NCBI GenBank assembly: GCA_963662965.1
Contig: OY759970.1
Location: 5,146,001 to 5,210,000, forward strand
Direction: 5' to 3'
Length of the DNA stretch: 64,000 bases
Source of the DNA: DTWD01 sp963662965
GTDB taxonomy: Bacteria > Acidobacteriota > Vicinamibacteria > Vicinamibacterales > UBA8438
Below the pieces are notes generated by a model. It was not told the origin of the DNA. It made no database searches and saw only the letters and a list, made by a program, of their open reading frames with translations. Positions 8,883 through 17,756 of this stretch are shown in pieces (the stretch's first letter is position 1; each line of letters begins with the position of its first letter). The position numbers were made by a program, and so were the translations under genes.

Positions 8883-9487
8883 ATGTCGGTCCACCGCTTC
8901 TACCTGCCCGATCTGTCAGCAGCGGTCGACGAGGTGCGCTTTCCCGACGACGAGGCGCGGCATCTCTTCCGCGTCTTACGATTGCCGGCCGGCGCCCACG
9001 TCCGCGTATTCGATGGCCAGGGGCACGAGCGCGAAGCCACGGTCGCCCGCGCCGAGACGCGATATGTCACGGTCCGACTGAGAACCCCGGTGCCGACGCG
9101 GGCGGAATCGCATGTACCGGTCACGCTCGCCGTCGCGATGCTGAACGGGCGCAAGCTCGATGCCGTCGTGCGCGACGCCACGATGCTCGGGGTGTCGGTG
9201 GTCGCCCCGCTCCGGACCGCCCACCGCCGCGGTGGCGGAACACCCCACGATGACTTTCGGCTCGTCGACCGCTGGCGTCACATCGCCGTCTCGTCCACGA
9301 AACAGTGCGGTCGCGCCGTCGTTCCGGCGATCGACGCGCCCGTCGCGTTCTCACGATTCGTTGAGGCGATCGACGCCACCGAGCGGCCGGCTTCACGCTC
9401 GTCACGCTCGGCGCGCGAACCTTGCGCGCAGACGCGGTCCCCACTGTGGCGCTGTCGGTCCTGCGGTTCCTCTGGAGTGAGCTCTAA
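8883..9487 (+). pseudogene. rsmE: 16S rRNA m3U1498 methyltransferase RsmE, disrupted by an internal deletion
   Basis: RsmE methylates U1498 of 16S rRNA. From ATG 8883 the frame reads a normal RsmE N-terminus (HRFYLPDL, DEARHLFRVLRL) and the middle block KLDAVVRDATMLGVSVVAPL through ISAVSSTKQCGR-like sequence to about 9388. The true C-terminus then appears in another frame from 9389 to 9487: GFTLVTLGARTLRADAV and VALSVLRFLWSEL followed by TAA. Compared with the family (about 245 aa), some 45 codons are missing at the junction, including the GPEGG motif of the knotted SAM site. The original frame runs on as nonsense to 9491. As sequenced the gene cannot make an active enzyme. Confidence 0.82.
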
Positions 9488-9491
9488 ATAA

Positions 9492-9546
9492 ACTGGGGGA
9501 ATAATCGCCCTCAAGCACACGCGGCGTCTCAGGCGCTTCCCCCAGA
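9492..9546. repeat. Dispersed ~54-bp palindrome, family A copy 1
   Basis: Ends ACTGGGGGAATAATCGCC and GGCGCTTCCCCCAG. It is flanked on the right (to ~9600) by sequence that includes CCCTACTCCGTTCGCGC, a remnant of family B. It lies between rsmE and the kinase gene. Confidence 0.85.
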
Positions 9547-9638
9547 CCCCCGCGCTCGCTCTCTCGTGGGGAACCCGAAAGCCCTACTCCGTTCGCGCGC
9601 GCGCGTAACTCAGCCCCGGCGCCGTCTGATGATGCCGC

Positions 9639-9644
9639 TATACT
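9639..9644 (+). promoter_or_regulatory. -10-like TATACT before the zinc-ribbon kinase
   Basis: TATACT lies 12 bases before ATG 9657, so a transcript from it would have a very short leader. No -35 match is found at normal spacing. Confidence 0.4.
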
Positions 9645-9656
9645 GGCCGCACTCGC

Positions 9657-10646
9657 ATGCTGTTTCGAGGACAGACGCTTGGAAAGTACAAGATCCTCTC
9701 GCCACTTGGCAGTGGAGGTTTCGGTGCCGTCTACCTCGCGAAGGACACCTGGATCGACAAGGACGTGGCGATCAAGGTTCCACACAAGCAAAACCTGAAC
9801 TTTAGCGAGCTGCTTCGAGAGCCGCGACTGCTCGCGTCGCTCGACCACCCGAATATCGTCTCGATCACGACCGCCGAAAAAGAGGACAACGTGTTCTTTA
9901 TCGTGATGGAGTACGTCGACGGCGACACTCTCGAGGACGTCATCGCCCACGGCGGGGCGCTCGACACCGCACGCGTCGTCGACTACACGACGCAGATCGG
10001 CCGCGCCGTTGACCATGCCCATCGGCAGGGCATCATCCATCGCGATCTACGCCCGCCAAACGTCCTGGTCTCCGGTGCGGGCGTCCTCAAGGTCGCCGAC
10101 TTTGGCACGTCGCGTTTTCTCGAGATCGCGGCGCACGGAACGACGGTTATTGGCAGCCCACCGTACATGGCACCCGAGCAGTTCGAAGGCAAGGCGGTGT
10201 TTGCGTCCGACATCTATTCGCTCGGCATCACGATGTATCAGATGCTGACTGGCGCGCTTCCTTACGACACACCGGCGCTGAGCGATCTCGACAAGCTGAG
10301 GCGCGGCGAGCTCGTTCGCCCGCCTCGCCTCCGGAATCCGGATGTGCCAAAACCGATGAACGACATCGTCATGAAGGCGCTGGCGCCGCAGCTATCGACG
10401 CGTTACCAGCGCGCCTCCGAGCTCATCGCCGACCTCGACCACGCCTACGGCACGCCGGCCCGCGCCGCATCGGTGATGGCTCGCGAGACCGATGCTTCCG
10501 CCGCGGAGGATCACGACCTACAGGTCGATGCCGTTCAGCGAAGGCTACGGACCCCCACGCCGTCGTCCGGCCGGTTCTGCTGGCAGTGCCACAAACCGCT
10601 GCACGCGAGAAGCGATCGCTGCCCCTTTTGCGGCGAGGGGCAGTAA
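9657..10646 (+). CDS. Serine/threonine protein kinase with C-terminal zinc ribbon
   Basis: A 329-aa soluble kinase. Subdomains in order: glycine loop LGSGGFGAVY (~residue 17), ATP lysine VAIKVP (~38), catalytic loop HRDLRPPN (HRD intact, Lys replaced by Arg, ~127), VADFGTSRF (~144), PYMAPEQ (~168) and the DIYSLGITMYQMLTG block. The kinase domain ends near residue 265. A short linker is followed by a terminal CWQC...CPFC zinc ribbon (last ~25 residues). There is no transmembrane segment or PASTA/TPR sensor, so input probably comes through the zinc ribbon or a partner. It stands alone between repeats, with its own -10-like element. Confidence 0.88.
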   Translation: MLFRGQTLGKYKILSPLGSGGFGAVYLAKDTWIDKDVAIKVPHKQNLNFSELLREPRLLASLDHPNIVSITTAEKEDNVFFIVMEYVDGDTLEDVIAHGGALDTARVVDYTTQIGRAVDHAHRQGIIHRDLRPPNVLVSGAGVLKVADFGTSRFLEIAAHGTTVIGSPPYMAPEQFEGKAVFASDIYSLGITMYQMLTGALPYDTPALSDLDKLRRGELVRPPRLRNPDVPKPMNDIVMKALAPQLSTRYQRASELIADLDHAYGTPARAASVMARETDASAAEDHDLQVDAVQRRLRTPTPSSGRFCWQCHKPLHARSDRCPFCGEGQ

Positions 10647-10656
10647 GCAGTAATTG

Positions 10657-10812
10657 GACGGGGCCTGCGGCCCCGAACCCAGCCGGCGGCACTCGTGGGG
10701 GCCCTGTGCCCCACTCCGTGCCGCCGGGGCGCGCCGTGCGCGCCCTGATCATACCGGGCAAGATCTGGCTGCTCGCCACTACGCGAGCGAACGGAGTGGG
10801 GCGTCGGGACCG
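10657..10812. repeat. GC-rich intergenic repeat, family B copy 1
   Basis: It starts GACGGGGCCTGCGGCCCCGA and contains CCCCACTCCGTGC and, after GCGCGCCCTGATCATACC, the inverted arm GCGAGCGAACGGAGTGGGGC. Much of the 354-bp gap between the kinase and the transposase start is this repeat; the rest is the left end of the insertion sequence. Confidence 0.75.
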
Positions 10813-10920
10813 CGCGGCGACGGTCGAGCCTATCTCGGAAGAAACCGTCTGCCTTCGACCAGACGACGCCTCCCGTTCCTCCGAGTGCCGGATACTCCTC
10901 GAGGCGAGCCGGTCATGGAC

Positions 10921-12169
10921 TGGACTCCTCCCGGTCCTTTGTTGCGGCATCATGGCCGTGGCAAGCGGACCGGAAACCACAAACTGGAGAGGAGACCATC
11001 ATGCATCCTACGACCGTCGCGGTTGATCTCGCAAAGAGTGTCTTCGAAGTCGCTGTCGCCGACCGGCGGGGGTGCCTCCAGGCCCATCATCGCTTCACGC
11101 GCCGCCAGTTCGAACGGTTCTGCCGCACGCAGGCGGCCAGTCACGTCGTCATGGACGCGTGTGGCATGGCGCATCACTGGGGACGGGTCGCGCGCCGCTG
11201 CGGGTATCAGGTGTCGCTGCTGCCGGCGCAGTATGTGCGCCCCTACGTACGGCGGCAGAAGACGGGTCGCACCGACGTCGAGGCGTTAGTGGAGGCGGCC
11301 CGCAGCGGGACGGTGGTGCCGGGGGCGGCGAAGCGTCCTGAGCAGCAAGCGCTCGTCGCGTTACACCGCGCGTGCGGCAGCAGTGGATGACGACCCGCAC
11401 CACTGCCGTCCGGGGCCTGCTGCGCGAACACGGCGTCACGCTGTCCCTGGGGGCGCGGACCGTCCTGACGCAGCTCCCGCGGCTGCTCGAAGACGCGGAG
11501 CTTCCGCTGCCGGTCCACCTGCGCACCGCCCTGGGACTCGTCGACGCGGAGCTCCGCGAGCGCGAAACCCGCATTCAGACGGTGGAACAACAGCTCACGA
11601 CCTTTGCGGCCCACGACGCGGGAACGCAGCGGTTGCTTCCGAGGTGCCGGGGGTCGGGCTCTTGACCGCCACCGCGCTCGTGGCGAGCGTCGGGCACATC
11701 CACGCGTTCCGGCGGGGCCGGCAGTTTGCGAGCTGGCTGGGGCTCACGCCCCGGGAACACTCCAGTGGCACCCGGCGGCGCCGGGGCGCGATCACCAAAC
11801 AGGGCCACCGGTATCTACGCTCCCTCCTGACGCACGGGGCGCGCAGCGTGGTGCTCGCCGGCCACCGCCGGCAGCGCACCGGCACCGCGTGCACACCCCT
11901 CCACCAGGGGGCCGTCACCATGGACCCCGTCCGCTTCGAGTAGCTACGTGAGAAACATGTGATGACCCCACAGGTCGGACCGACATCGGACGCGACCGAT
12001 TCAGACACTGGGTACCCCTGTCAGCCCGTGCCGGTCTCTGGTCCCCGATGTAGCGCCTTGTCCATCGTGGCCCGGAACCGCAGTGGTGCCACACCAGAGG
12101 CCGGATATCTTGCTGCACCCAAGCTGGTGGCTGTTCCGCCGTCGCTCTCTTGCCCCCAGGAGGAGTCCA
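10921..12169 (+). mobile_element. Decayed IS110-family (IS1111-type) insertion sequence
   Basis: Perfect 11-bp inverted repeats TGGACTCCTCC (10921-10931) and GGAGGAGTCCA (12159-12169) bracket a broken IS110-type transposase. The 1249-bp span and the subterminal inverted repeats fit the IS1111 branch of the family. The exact ends may extend a few bases further, because IS1111 repeats are subterminal. The sequence right of the transposase remnant (about 11945-12158) has no intact gene. Confidence 0.7.
11001..11943 (+). pseudogene. IS110/IS1111 transposase, two frameshifts and a degraded C-terminus
   Basis: From ATG 11001 the DEDD-type N-terminus reads TVAVDLAKSVFEVAVADR, VVMDACGMAHHWGR and KTGRTDVEALVEAAR. 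A 2-base gain near 11370 (CACCGC-GC-GTGCGG) moves the frame to WMTTRTTAVRGLLREHG. A 1-base loss near 11634 moves it again, to VPGVGLLTATALVASVGH, FASWLGLTPREHSSG and ITKQGHRYLRSLLTHGARS. After about 11885 the usual C-terminus (GHNKAAVALANK-like) is absent. One expected catalytic Asp of the DxxxDAEA block is Gly (KTGRTDVEA). It is not functional; such elements are moved by a DEDD recombinase acting with a structured guide RNA. Confidence 0.85.
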
Positions 12170-12291
12170 TATATTTCTGAGGGATGTGCGCGACCGGCGG
12201 CTGAGTCCGGTCGCAGCGCTTGCCAAGGCCGAGCGTGCTTCGTAGACTGAAGTTGCGCGTAACTTATTCACTACACACGATTTCACACGTT

Positions 12292-13263
12292 ATGAGCTTC
12301 GGAACCGGCCAGATCTGGATGAACGGTTCGTTGGTCGACTGGGCCGACGCAAAGATCCATATCGCGTCACACGTCATCCATTACGGGAGCGGTGTGTTCG
12401 AAGGGGCCCGATGCTACGACACCGACAAGGGCGCCGCGGTCTTCCGACTCGACGCGCACATCCGACGGTTGTTCGACTCGGCCAAGATCTATCGGATGGA
12501 TTACGCACTCGGACAGGACGAGTTCCAGGCCGCGGTCCTCGACACGATCCGCGCAAATCAGTACCGCTCGTGCTACATCCGTCCCCTTCTGTATCGCGGA
12601 TACGACTCGCTCGGCGTCGATCCGTTCAGCTGTCCGGTCGAAGCGACGATCATCGTGTTTCACTGGGGGGCGTATCTCGGAGAGGACTCTCTGGAGCAGG
12701 GTGTCGACGTTCAAATCAGCTCGTGGGGACGCGGCGCACCAAACCGCTTCCCGTCGGTGTCGAAGTCGACCGCCAACTACGCGAATTCGCAGCTCATCAA
12801 GATGGAAGCGATGCTGAACGGGTATAGCGAGGGCATCGCCCTCGACCCGCGCGGGTTCGTCAGCGAGGGAAGCGGCCAAAACATCTTCGTCGTACGTGAC
12901 AACGTCATCACGACGCCGCCGCTCGCCGACTCCATCTTGCTCGGTATCACCCGCGACGTCGTCATTACGCTCGCGAGGGAGCTTGGGTTCACGGTGCAGG
13001 AGGCCACGGTGCCCCGTGAAACGCTCTACATCGCGGATGAAGTATTCTTCACCGGCACCGCGGCCGAGATCTCGCCGATTCGATCCATCGACAAGATCAC
13101 CATCGGCAGTGGGACCCGTGGCCCGGTGACCGAAGCGATCCAGCATCGCTTCTTCGACATCATCAACGGACGTCTGCCGGATACACACGGCTGGCTGACG
13201 TTTGTCTACGACGACGACGCGGCAGCCACGCTAACTGCCTCGACGGCCGCGAAGAGCAACTAG
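12292..13263 (+). CDS. ilvE: Branched-chain-amino-acid aminotransferase
   Basis: A fold-type IV PLP aminotransferase that makes the last step of Val/Leu/Ile synthesis. The product is 323 aa from ATG 12292 (MSFGTGQIWMNG). Features are HYGSGVFEGARCY (~residue 30), SSWGRGAPNRFPSVSKSTAN with the PLP-binding lysine, GYSEGIALDPRGFVSEGSGQ and FFTGTAAEISPIR. A frame from 12220 exists, but its first 24 residues are unlike the family. It follows the insertion-sequence remnant and is probably a stand-alone gene. Confidence 0.92.
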   Translation: MSFGTGQIWMNGSLVDWADAKIHIASHVIHYGSGVFEGARCYDTDKGAAVFRLDAHIRRLFDSAKIYRMDYALGQDEFQAAVLDTIRANQYRSCYIRPLLYRGYDSLGVDPFSCPVEATIIVFHWGAYLGEDSLEQGVDVQISSWGRGAPNRFPSVSKSTANYANSQLIKMEAMLNGYSEGIALDPRGFVSEGSGQNIFVVRDNVITTPPLADSILLGITRDVVITLARELGFTVQEATVPRETLYIADEVFFTGTAAEISPIRSIDKITIGSGTRGPVTEAIQHRFFDIINGRLPDTHGWLTFVYDDDAAATLTASTAAKSN

Positions 13264-13305
13264 TCGACCGGGGCGCCGCCACGGCCATTTCGAACGACAC
13301 CTGCC

Positions 13306-14459
13306 ATGGATTTGAACGAGCTGTTGACCGTTGCCACAAAGCAAGGGGCGTCGGACGTTCACATCAAGACCGGCACCCCGGCCATGATGCGGGTGAGCGG
13401 CCGGCTTGTCCCTATCGGCGATGAGGCGCGGTTAACGCACGAGCAAACCGAGCAGATGGCGTCGCTGATGCTGCTGCCGGAGCTGCGCGAGGCGCTCGAA
13501 CGGAACTACGATGTCGACCTCACCTGCAGCATCCCCGGGGTCGGGCGCTTCAGATGCAACGTCTTTAAGCAACGGGGCACTGTCGGGTTGGCCTTGCGCA
13601 TCATTCCGATGAAGGTGCTCTCGCTCGACGAGCTCGAGCTTCCCGCGATCCTCAAGAGCGTCGCCTCCGAAGAGCGGGGGCTGGTGCTCGTGACCGGCAC
13701 GACCGGCAGCGGCAAAAGCACCACCTTGGCCGGGATGATCGACCACATCAACTCGACGAAGCAATTACACGTCATGACCGTCGAGGACCCGATCGAGCAC
13801 CTGCACCGGGACGGCCAATCGATCGTCAATCAGCGCGAAGTCGCGGTCGACACACCGTCCTTCGCGCATGCACTTCGCGCCGCGCTCCGCCAAGACCCTG
13901 ACATCATCCTAGTCGGTGAGATGCGGGACCTCGAAACGGTCGAGACCGGCTTGCTCGCCGCCGAGACCGGCCACCTGGTGCTCTCGACGCTGCACACCCT
14001 CGACGCCACCGAAACCATCAACCGCATTATCGCGGTGTTTCCCCCGCATCAGCAGCGTCAAGTGCGCTTGCAGTTGGCGAGCGTGCTCAAGGCCGTCATC
14101 TCGCAGCGCCTGATCCCTCGCGCGGATGGCGACGGACGATGCGCGGCGCTCGAGATCATGATCTCGACGCCGTTCATCCGTGATTGCATCGTCGACAAGG
14201 AGAGACCTATCAGATCCAAGGCGCGATCGCGCAGGGCACCTCCCAATACGGCATGCAGACGTTCGACCAGGCGATCTTTGCGCTGTACGAGAGCAAGCGG
14301 ATTACGCTCGACGAACCCATACGTTGGGTCTCGAACGTCAACGAGTTCACGCTCCGAGTGCAAGGGATCGGCAGCACGTCAGACATGACGCGCGACCAAA
14401 TGGCGCAATCCGATACCGGCACCGGCGGCGCGCCGGATGTCGAGCGTTTTGGGGTGTAG
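13306..14459 (+). pseudogene. pilT: Twitching motility ATPase PilT, single-base frameshift near the C-terminus
   Basis: PilT is the hexameric ATPase that retracts type IV pili. From ATG 13306 the frame gives MDLNELLTVATKQGASDVHI, Walker A TGTTGSGKSTTLAGMI (~residue 130), the Asp box MTVEDPIEHLH, Walker B DIILVGEMRDLET and the His box STLHTLDATETI. At about 14200 the DNA reads GAGAGACC where GAGAAGACC is expected, so one base is missing. The family C-terminus (TYQIQGAIAQGTSQYGMQTF to VNEFTLRVQGI) continues one frame over to the stop at 14459. The pieces span 1154 bases, one short of 385 codons. It is either a real mutation or a consensus error. No other pilus gene is nearby. Confidence 0.85.
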
Positions 14460-14467
14460 GAGCGTCC

Positions 14468-14938
14468 CTGGCCTCGAATCCGTACGCCGCAGGCCTGGCG
14501 CTGCTCGCCAGGCGCGAACTGTCGACGGCCCAGCTGCGTGACCGTCTTCTCGGTAAGGAGTTCGATCCAGAACCGGTGGAGCGAGCGATCCGACGCCTTC
14601 GACGGGAGGGGGCGCTCGACGATCGGCGGACCGCCAGCGTCTACGCGCGGCGCGCGACGCTTGTCAAGCATCGCGGACCTCGACGAGCCGTGCGCGAAAT
14701 CGAAGCGACCGGCATCGCACCCACCGTCGCTCGCTCGGCGGTCTCCGAGGTCTACGCGGAGGTCGAGGTCGACACGATCATCCAACGCGCCTTGAGCCGG
14801 CGACTGAGGGGGCGTGTCCAGGATCGCGCTCAGTTCCGTCGGCTCTACCAGTACCTGGTACGGCAGGGGTTTGACGGCAGCATGGCCATCGCCGTACTTC
14901 GGACGCGCTCGACCGCCGACGCCGGGCCGGACGACTGA
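14468..14938 (+). CDS. recX: Regulatory protein RecX (start uncertain)
   Basis: RecX modulates RecA filament growth. Family-like sequence starts at NPYAAGLALLARRELST (14477) and runs to the TGA at 14938, about 155 aa. Blocks seen are LLARRELSTAQLRDRLL, RRLREGALDDRRTASVYARR-like sequence and YQYLVRQGFDGSMAIAVLR, matching the three-helix RecX repeats. No ATG, GTG or TTG lies in frame just upstream; the position given is a CTG 8 bases after the pilT stop, and the true start could differ. It sits between pilT and alaS; recA itself is not in the window. Confidence 0.75.
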   Translation: MASNPYAAGLALLARRELSTAQLRDRLLGKEFDPEPVERAIRRLRREGALDDRRTASVYARRATLVKHRGPRRAVREIEATGIAPTVARSAVSEVYAEVEVDTIIQRALSRRLRGRVQDRAQFRRLYQYLVRQGFDGSMAIAVLRTRSTADAGPDD

Positions 14939-14955
14939 CAGCGCGCTATGCAAGA

Positions 14956-17679
14956 ATGACGACGATGACATCGGCGGACATCCGGCAAAGCTTCCTCGAC
15001 TATTTCCGGGAACGGGGTCACCGCATCGTGCCGAGCGCGTCGCTCGTCCCGACGAACGACCCGACGTTGCTCTTCACCAATGCCGGGATGAATCAGTTCA
15101 AGGAACTCTTCCTCGGAACGGAACGTCGTGACTACCGACGTGCGACCACCGCGCAGAAGTGCATGCGCGTGAGCGGCAAGCACAACGACCTCGACAATGT
15201 CGGGCCGTCATTGCGGCACCACACGTTCTTCGAGATGCTCGGCAACTTCTCGTTCGGCGACTACTTCAAGAGCGACGCGATCCCGTTCGCGTGGGAGCTA
15301 CTCACCGACGTCTGGCGTCTTGCGCCAGAGCGGCTGTATGCCACTGTCTTCCAGGGTGAGGACGGTGTGCCGCGCGACGATGAGGCGTACGGGCTATGGC
15401 AGAAACTCCTCCCCGACGCGCGCATTGCAGAAATGGGGGCCGCTGAGAACTTCTGGGCCATGGGCGACACCGGTCCGTGCGGCCGTTGCTCGGAGGTGCA
15501 CTACCACCGCGGTGACCATCTCCCCTGCCCGGCGCCGACGTGCCTCGGCATCGACTGCAGCTGCGACCGCTACGTCGAAATCTGGAACAACGTGTTCATG
15601 GAGTTCGACCGGCAGCCCGATGGCACGCTCTCGCCGCTGCCCGCGCCGTCAATCGACACCGGGATGGGACTTGAGCGCATCGTGGCGGTACTGCAGGACA
15701 CGCTTTCGAACTACGACACCGACCTGTTCACGCCGCTGCTAGGGGCGATCGGAGAGCGAGCCGGCACTCCTTACGGCGCACGCTCCGGGAGGGAAACCGA
15801 CGATTCGACCGATGTTTCCATCAGGGTCATCGCCGACCATTTGCGAGCCATGACGTTCTTGATCGGCGACGGCGTCGTCCCGTCGAACGAGTGGCGAGGG
15901 TACGTGCTCCGCAAGATCATGCGCCGGGCGATGCGACACGGCAAGAAGCTTGGCCTGCGCGACCCGTTCCTGCACAGCCTCGTCGATGTCGTGGTGTCAG
16001 AGATGGCGAGCGCCTATCCAGAGCTGGAGTCGAACAAGGCATCCATTGTCCGCACCGTGCGTCGCGAGGAGGAGCAGTTCGACAAGGTCCTCACCGATGG
16101 ACTCCCCCGACTCGAGGCAGCGCTGGGAGCGGCGGAGCGCGGGCCCCGGGTCCTGCCGGGCGAAGAGGCGTTCCGCCTGTACGACACGTTCGGACTCCCG
16201 CTCGATTTCATTGAGGATTTCGCCGACACACGACAGGTGCAGGTCGACCGGACCGGCTTCGACGCGGCGATGGAGGCGCAGCGGTCACGGGCCCGCGCGA
16301 GTAGCCGGTTCACCGCCGATGAGACGACCGCCTTCGCGCCGCGGGACAGCGACGACCCGGCCGCGATGACCGAGACGTTCGTTGGCTATGACGACACCGC
16401 AAGCGTGAGCACCGTCGCGTTTCTCTTCCGGACCGACGGAACTGGCACCGAGACGCTTGGCGCGGGAGAGGACGGCTTTGCCGTCCTCTCCCCGACTCCG
16501 TTCTACCTCGAATCCGGGGGTCAGGTCTCCGACGAAGGTCGTCTCACCACCGAGGGCGTCAGCGCCAGCGTACGGGACGTCGTGCGACCAATGCCGACGT
16601 GGCCGCGGATGCACGTCCTCACGGTGAACGAGGGCACGCTCCAGGTCGGGGCCACCGTCACCGCGGAGGTCGTCATCGAGCGACGCGACGCGATTCGCCG
16701 CAATCACACCGCCACACACCTCCTCCACGCGGCACTGCGCGACGTCGTCGGCACGCACGTCAAGCAGGCGGGATCACTCGTCGCGCCCGACCGACTGCGA
16801 TTCGATATCTCTCACTACGAACCGCTTGCGCCCAGCCAGATTGCCGACGTCGAGCGCATCGTGAACAACCGCATCATTGACAACCAGACGGTCGACACCC
16901 AAGAGCGGTCGACCGAGGATGCGATCGCGGACGGCGCCATGGCGTTGTTCGGCGAGAAATATGGCGACCGCGTGCGTGTCGTCTCAGTGCCAGGATTTTC
17001 GGTAGAGCTCTGCGGCGGCACCCACTGCCGCGCGACCGGAGACATCGGGCCGTTCGTCGTGACGCACGAAGGGGGCGTCGCCGCCGGGGTCCGCCGACTC
17101 GAGGCGGTCACGGGAGATACGGCCGTGCAACTCCTGCAGGAACGTCGCGCGACGCTTGATGCCTTGCTCCATGCGCTCGGCACGACGGCTGCCGATGCGC
17201 TGCCCGCCGTCAGGAAGCTGCAAGCGGAGACCAAACGTTTGAGCCGCGATGTCGAGCAACTGAAGGTGAAAGCCGCAATGAATGCCGAGCACGGGTCCGC
17301 GACCGCCACTGGTGACCTCGCCGGTGATGTCGCCGAGATCAACGGTGTGAAGCTCGCGGTACGGCGCGTCTCGGGCCTCGAGCCGGGAGCACTCCGCGCA
17401 CTCGCCGATTCGCTGCGGGACCGCCTCGGTAGCGGCGTCGTGGTCCTCGCGGCGGACACCGCCGGCAAGGCCGCACTCGTGGTGACGGTGACGCGTGACC
17501 TGACGGACCGGATTCACGCCGGCGACCTGGTGAAAGCCCTCGCGCCGATTGTCGGCGGCCGGGGCGGCGGCCGCGCTGATTTTGCGCAGGCCGGTGGTCG
17601 TCAAGTCGAGCGCATCGATGAGGTCGTCCCTGAGAGCCGGGCGGCGGTCGAGGAAATGCTCAGGCTTAGACGGGGCTGA
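14956..17679 (+). CDS. alaS: Alanyl-tRNA synthetase
   Basis: AlaRS charges tRNA-Ala and edits mis-acylated Ser/Gly. The 907-aa protein has the class II core (NDPTLLFTNAGMNQFK, RHHTFFEMLGNFSFGDYFK, GMGLERIVAVLQ), an N-terminal domain insert with CPAPTCLGIDCSCDRY that may bind metal, the editing domain with HTATHLLHAALR (~residue 580) and CGGTHCRATGDIGPF, and the C-Ala domain ending GGRGGGRADFAQAGG. The recX-alaS order is common in bacteria. The ATG at 14956 lies 17 bases after recX. Confidence 0.96.
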   Translation: MTTMTSADIRQSFLDYFRERGHRIVPSASLVPTNDPTLLFTNAGMNQFKELFLGTERRDYRRATTAQKCMRVSGKHNDLDNVGPSLRHHTFFEMLGNFSFGDYFKSDAIPFAWELLTDVWRLAPERLYATVFQGEDGVPRDDEAYGLWQKLLPDARIAEMGAAENFWAMGDTGPCGRCSEVHYHRGDHLPCPAPTCLGIDCSCDRYVEIWNNVFMEFDRQPDGTLSPLPAPSIDTGMGLERIVAVLQDTLSNYDTDLFTPLLGAIGERAGTPYGARSGRETDDSTDVSIRVIADHLRAMTFLIGDGVVPSNEWRGYVLRKIMRRAMRHGKKLGLRDPFLHSLVDVVVSEMASAYPELESNKASIVRTVRREEEQFDKVLTDGLPRLEAALGAAERGPRVLPGEEAFRLYDTFGLPLDFIEDFADTRQVQVDRTGFDAAMEAQRSRARASSRFTADETTAFAPRDSDDPAAMTETFVGYDDTASVSTVAFLFRTDGTGTETLGAGEDGFAVLSPTPFYLESGGQVSDEGRLTTEGVSASVRDVVRPMPTWPRMHVLTVNEGTLQVGATVTAEVVIERRDAIRRNHTATHLLHAALRDVVGTHVKQAGSLVAPDRLRFDISHYEPLAPSQIADVERIVNNRIIDNQTVDTQERSTEDAIADGAMALFGEKYGDRVRVVSVPGFSVELCGGTHCRATGDIGPFVVTHEGGVAAGVRRLEAVTGDTAVQLLQERRATLDALLHALGTTAADALPAVRKLQAETKRLSRDVEQLKVKAAMNAEHGSATATGDLAGDVAEINGVKLAVRRVSGLEPGALRALADSLRDRLGSGVVVLAADTAGKAALVVTVTRDLTDRIHAGDLVKALAPIVGGRGGGRADFAQAGGRQVERIDEVVPESRAAVEEMLRLRRG

Positions 17680-17741
17680 TTCGGGCGCCTGTGCCATTCT
17701 GTAAAGCTGGCGTCCCGCACGCCCGATACGCCAGTACACGC

Positions 17742-17747
17742 TACACT
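17742..17747 (+). promoter_or_regulatory. -10-like TACACT before the lytic transglycosylase
   Basis: TACACT ends 9 bases before ATG 17757, implying a nearly leaderless transcript. No clear -35 is seen. Confidence 0.35.
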
Positions 17748-17756
17748 GGGAATCTG

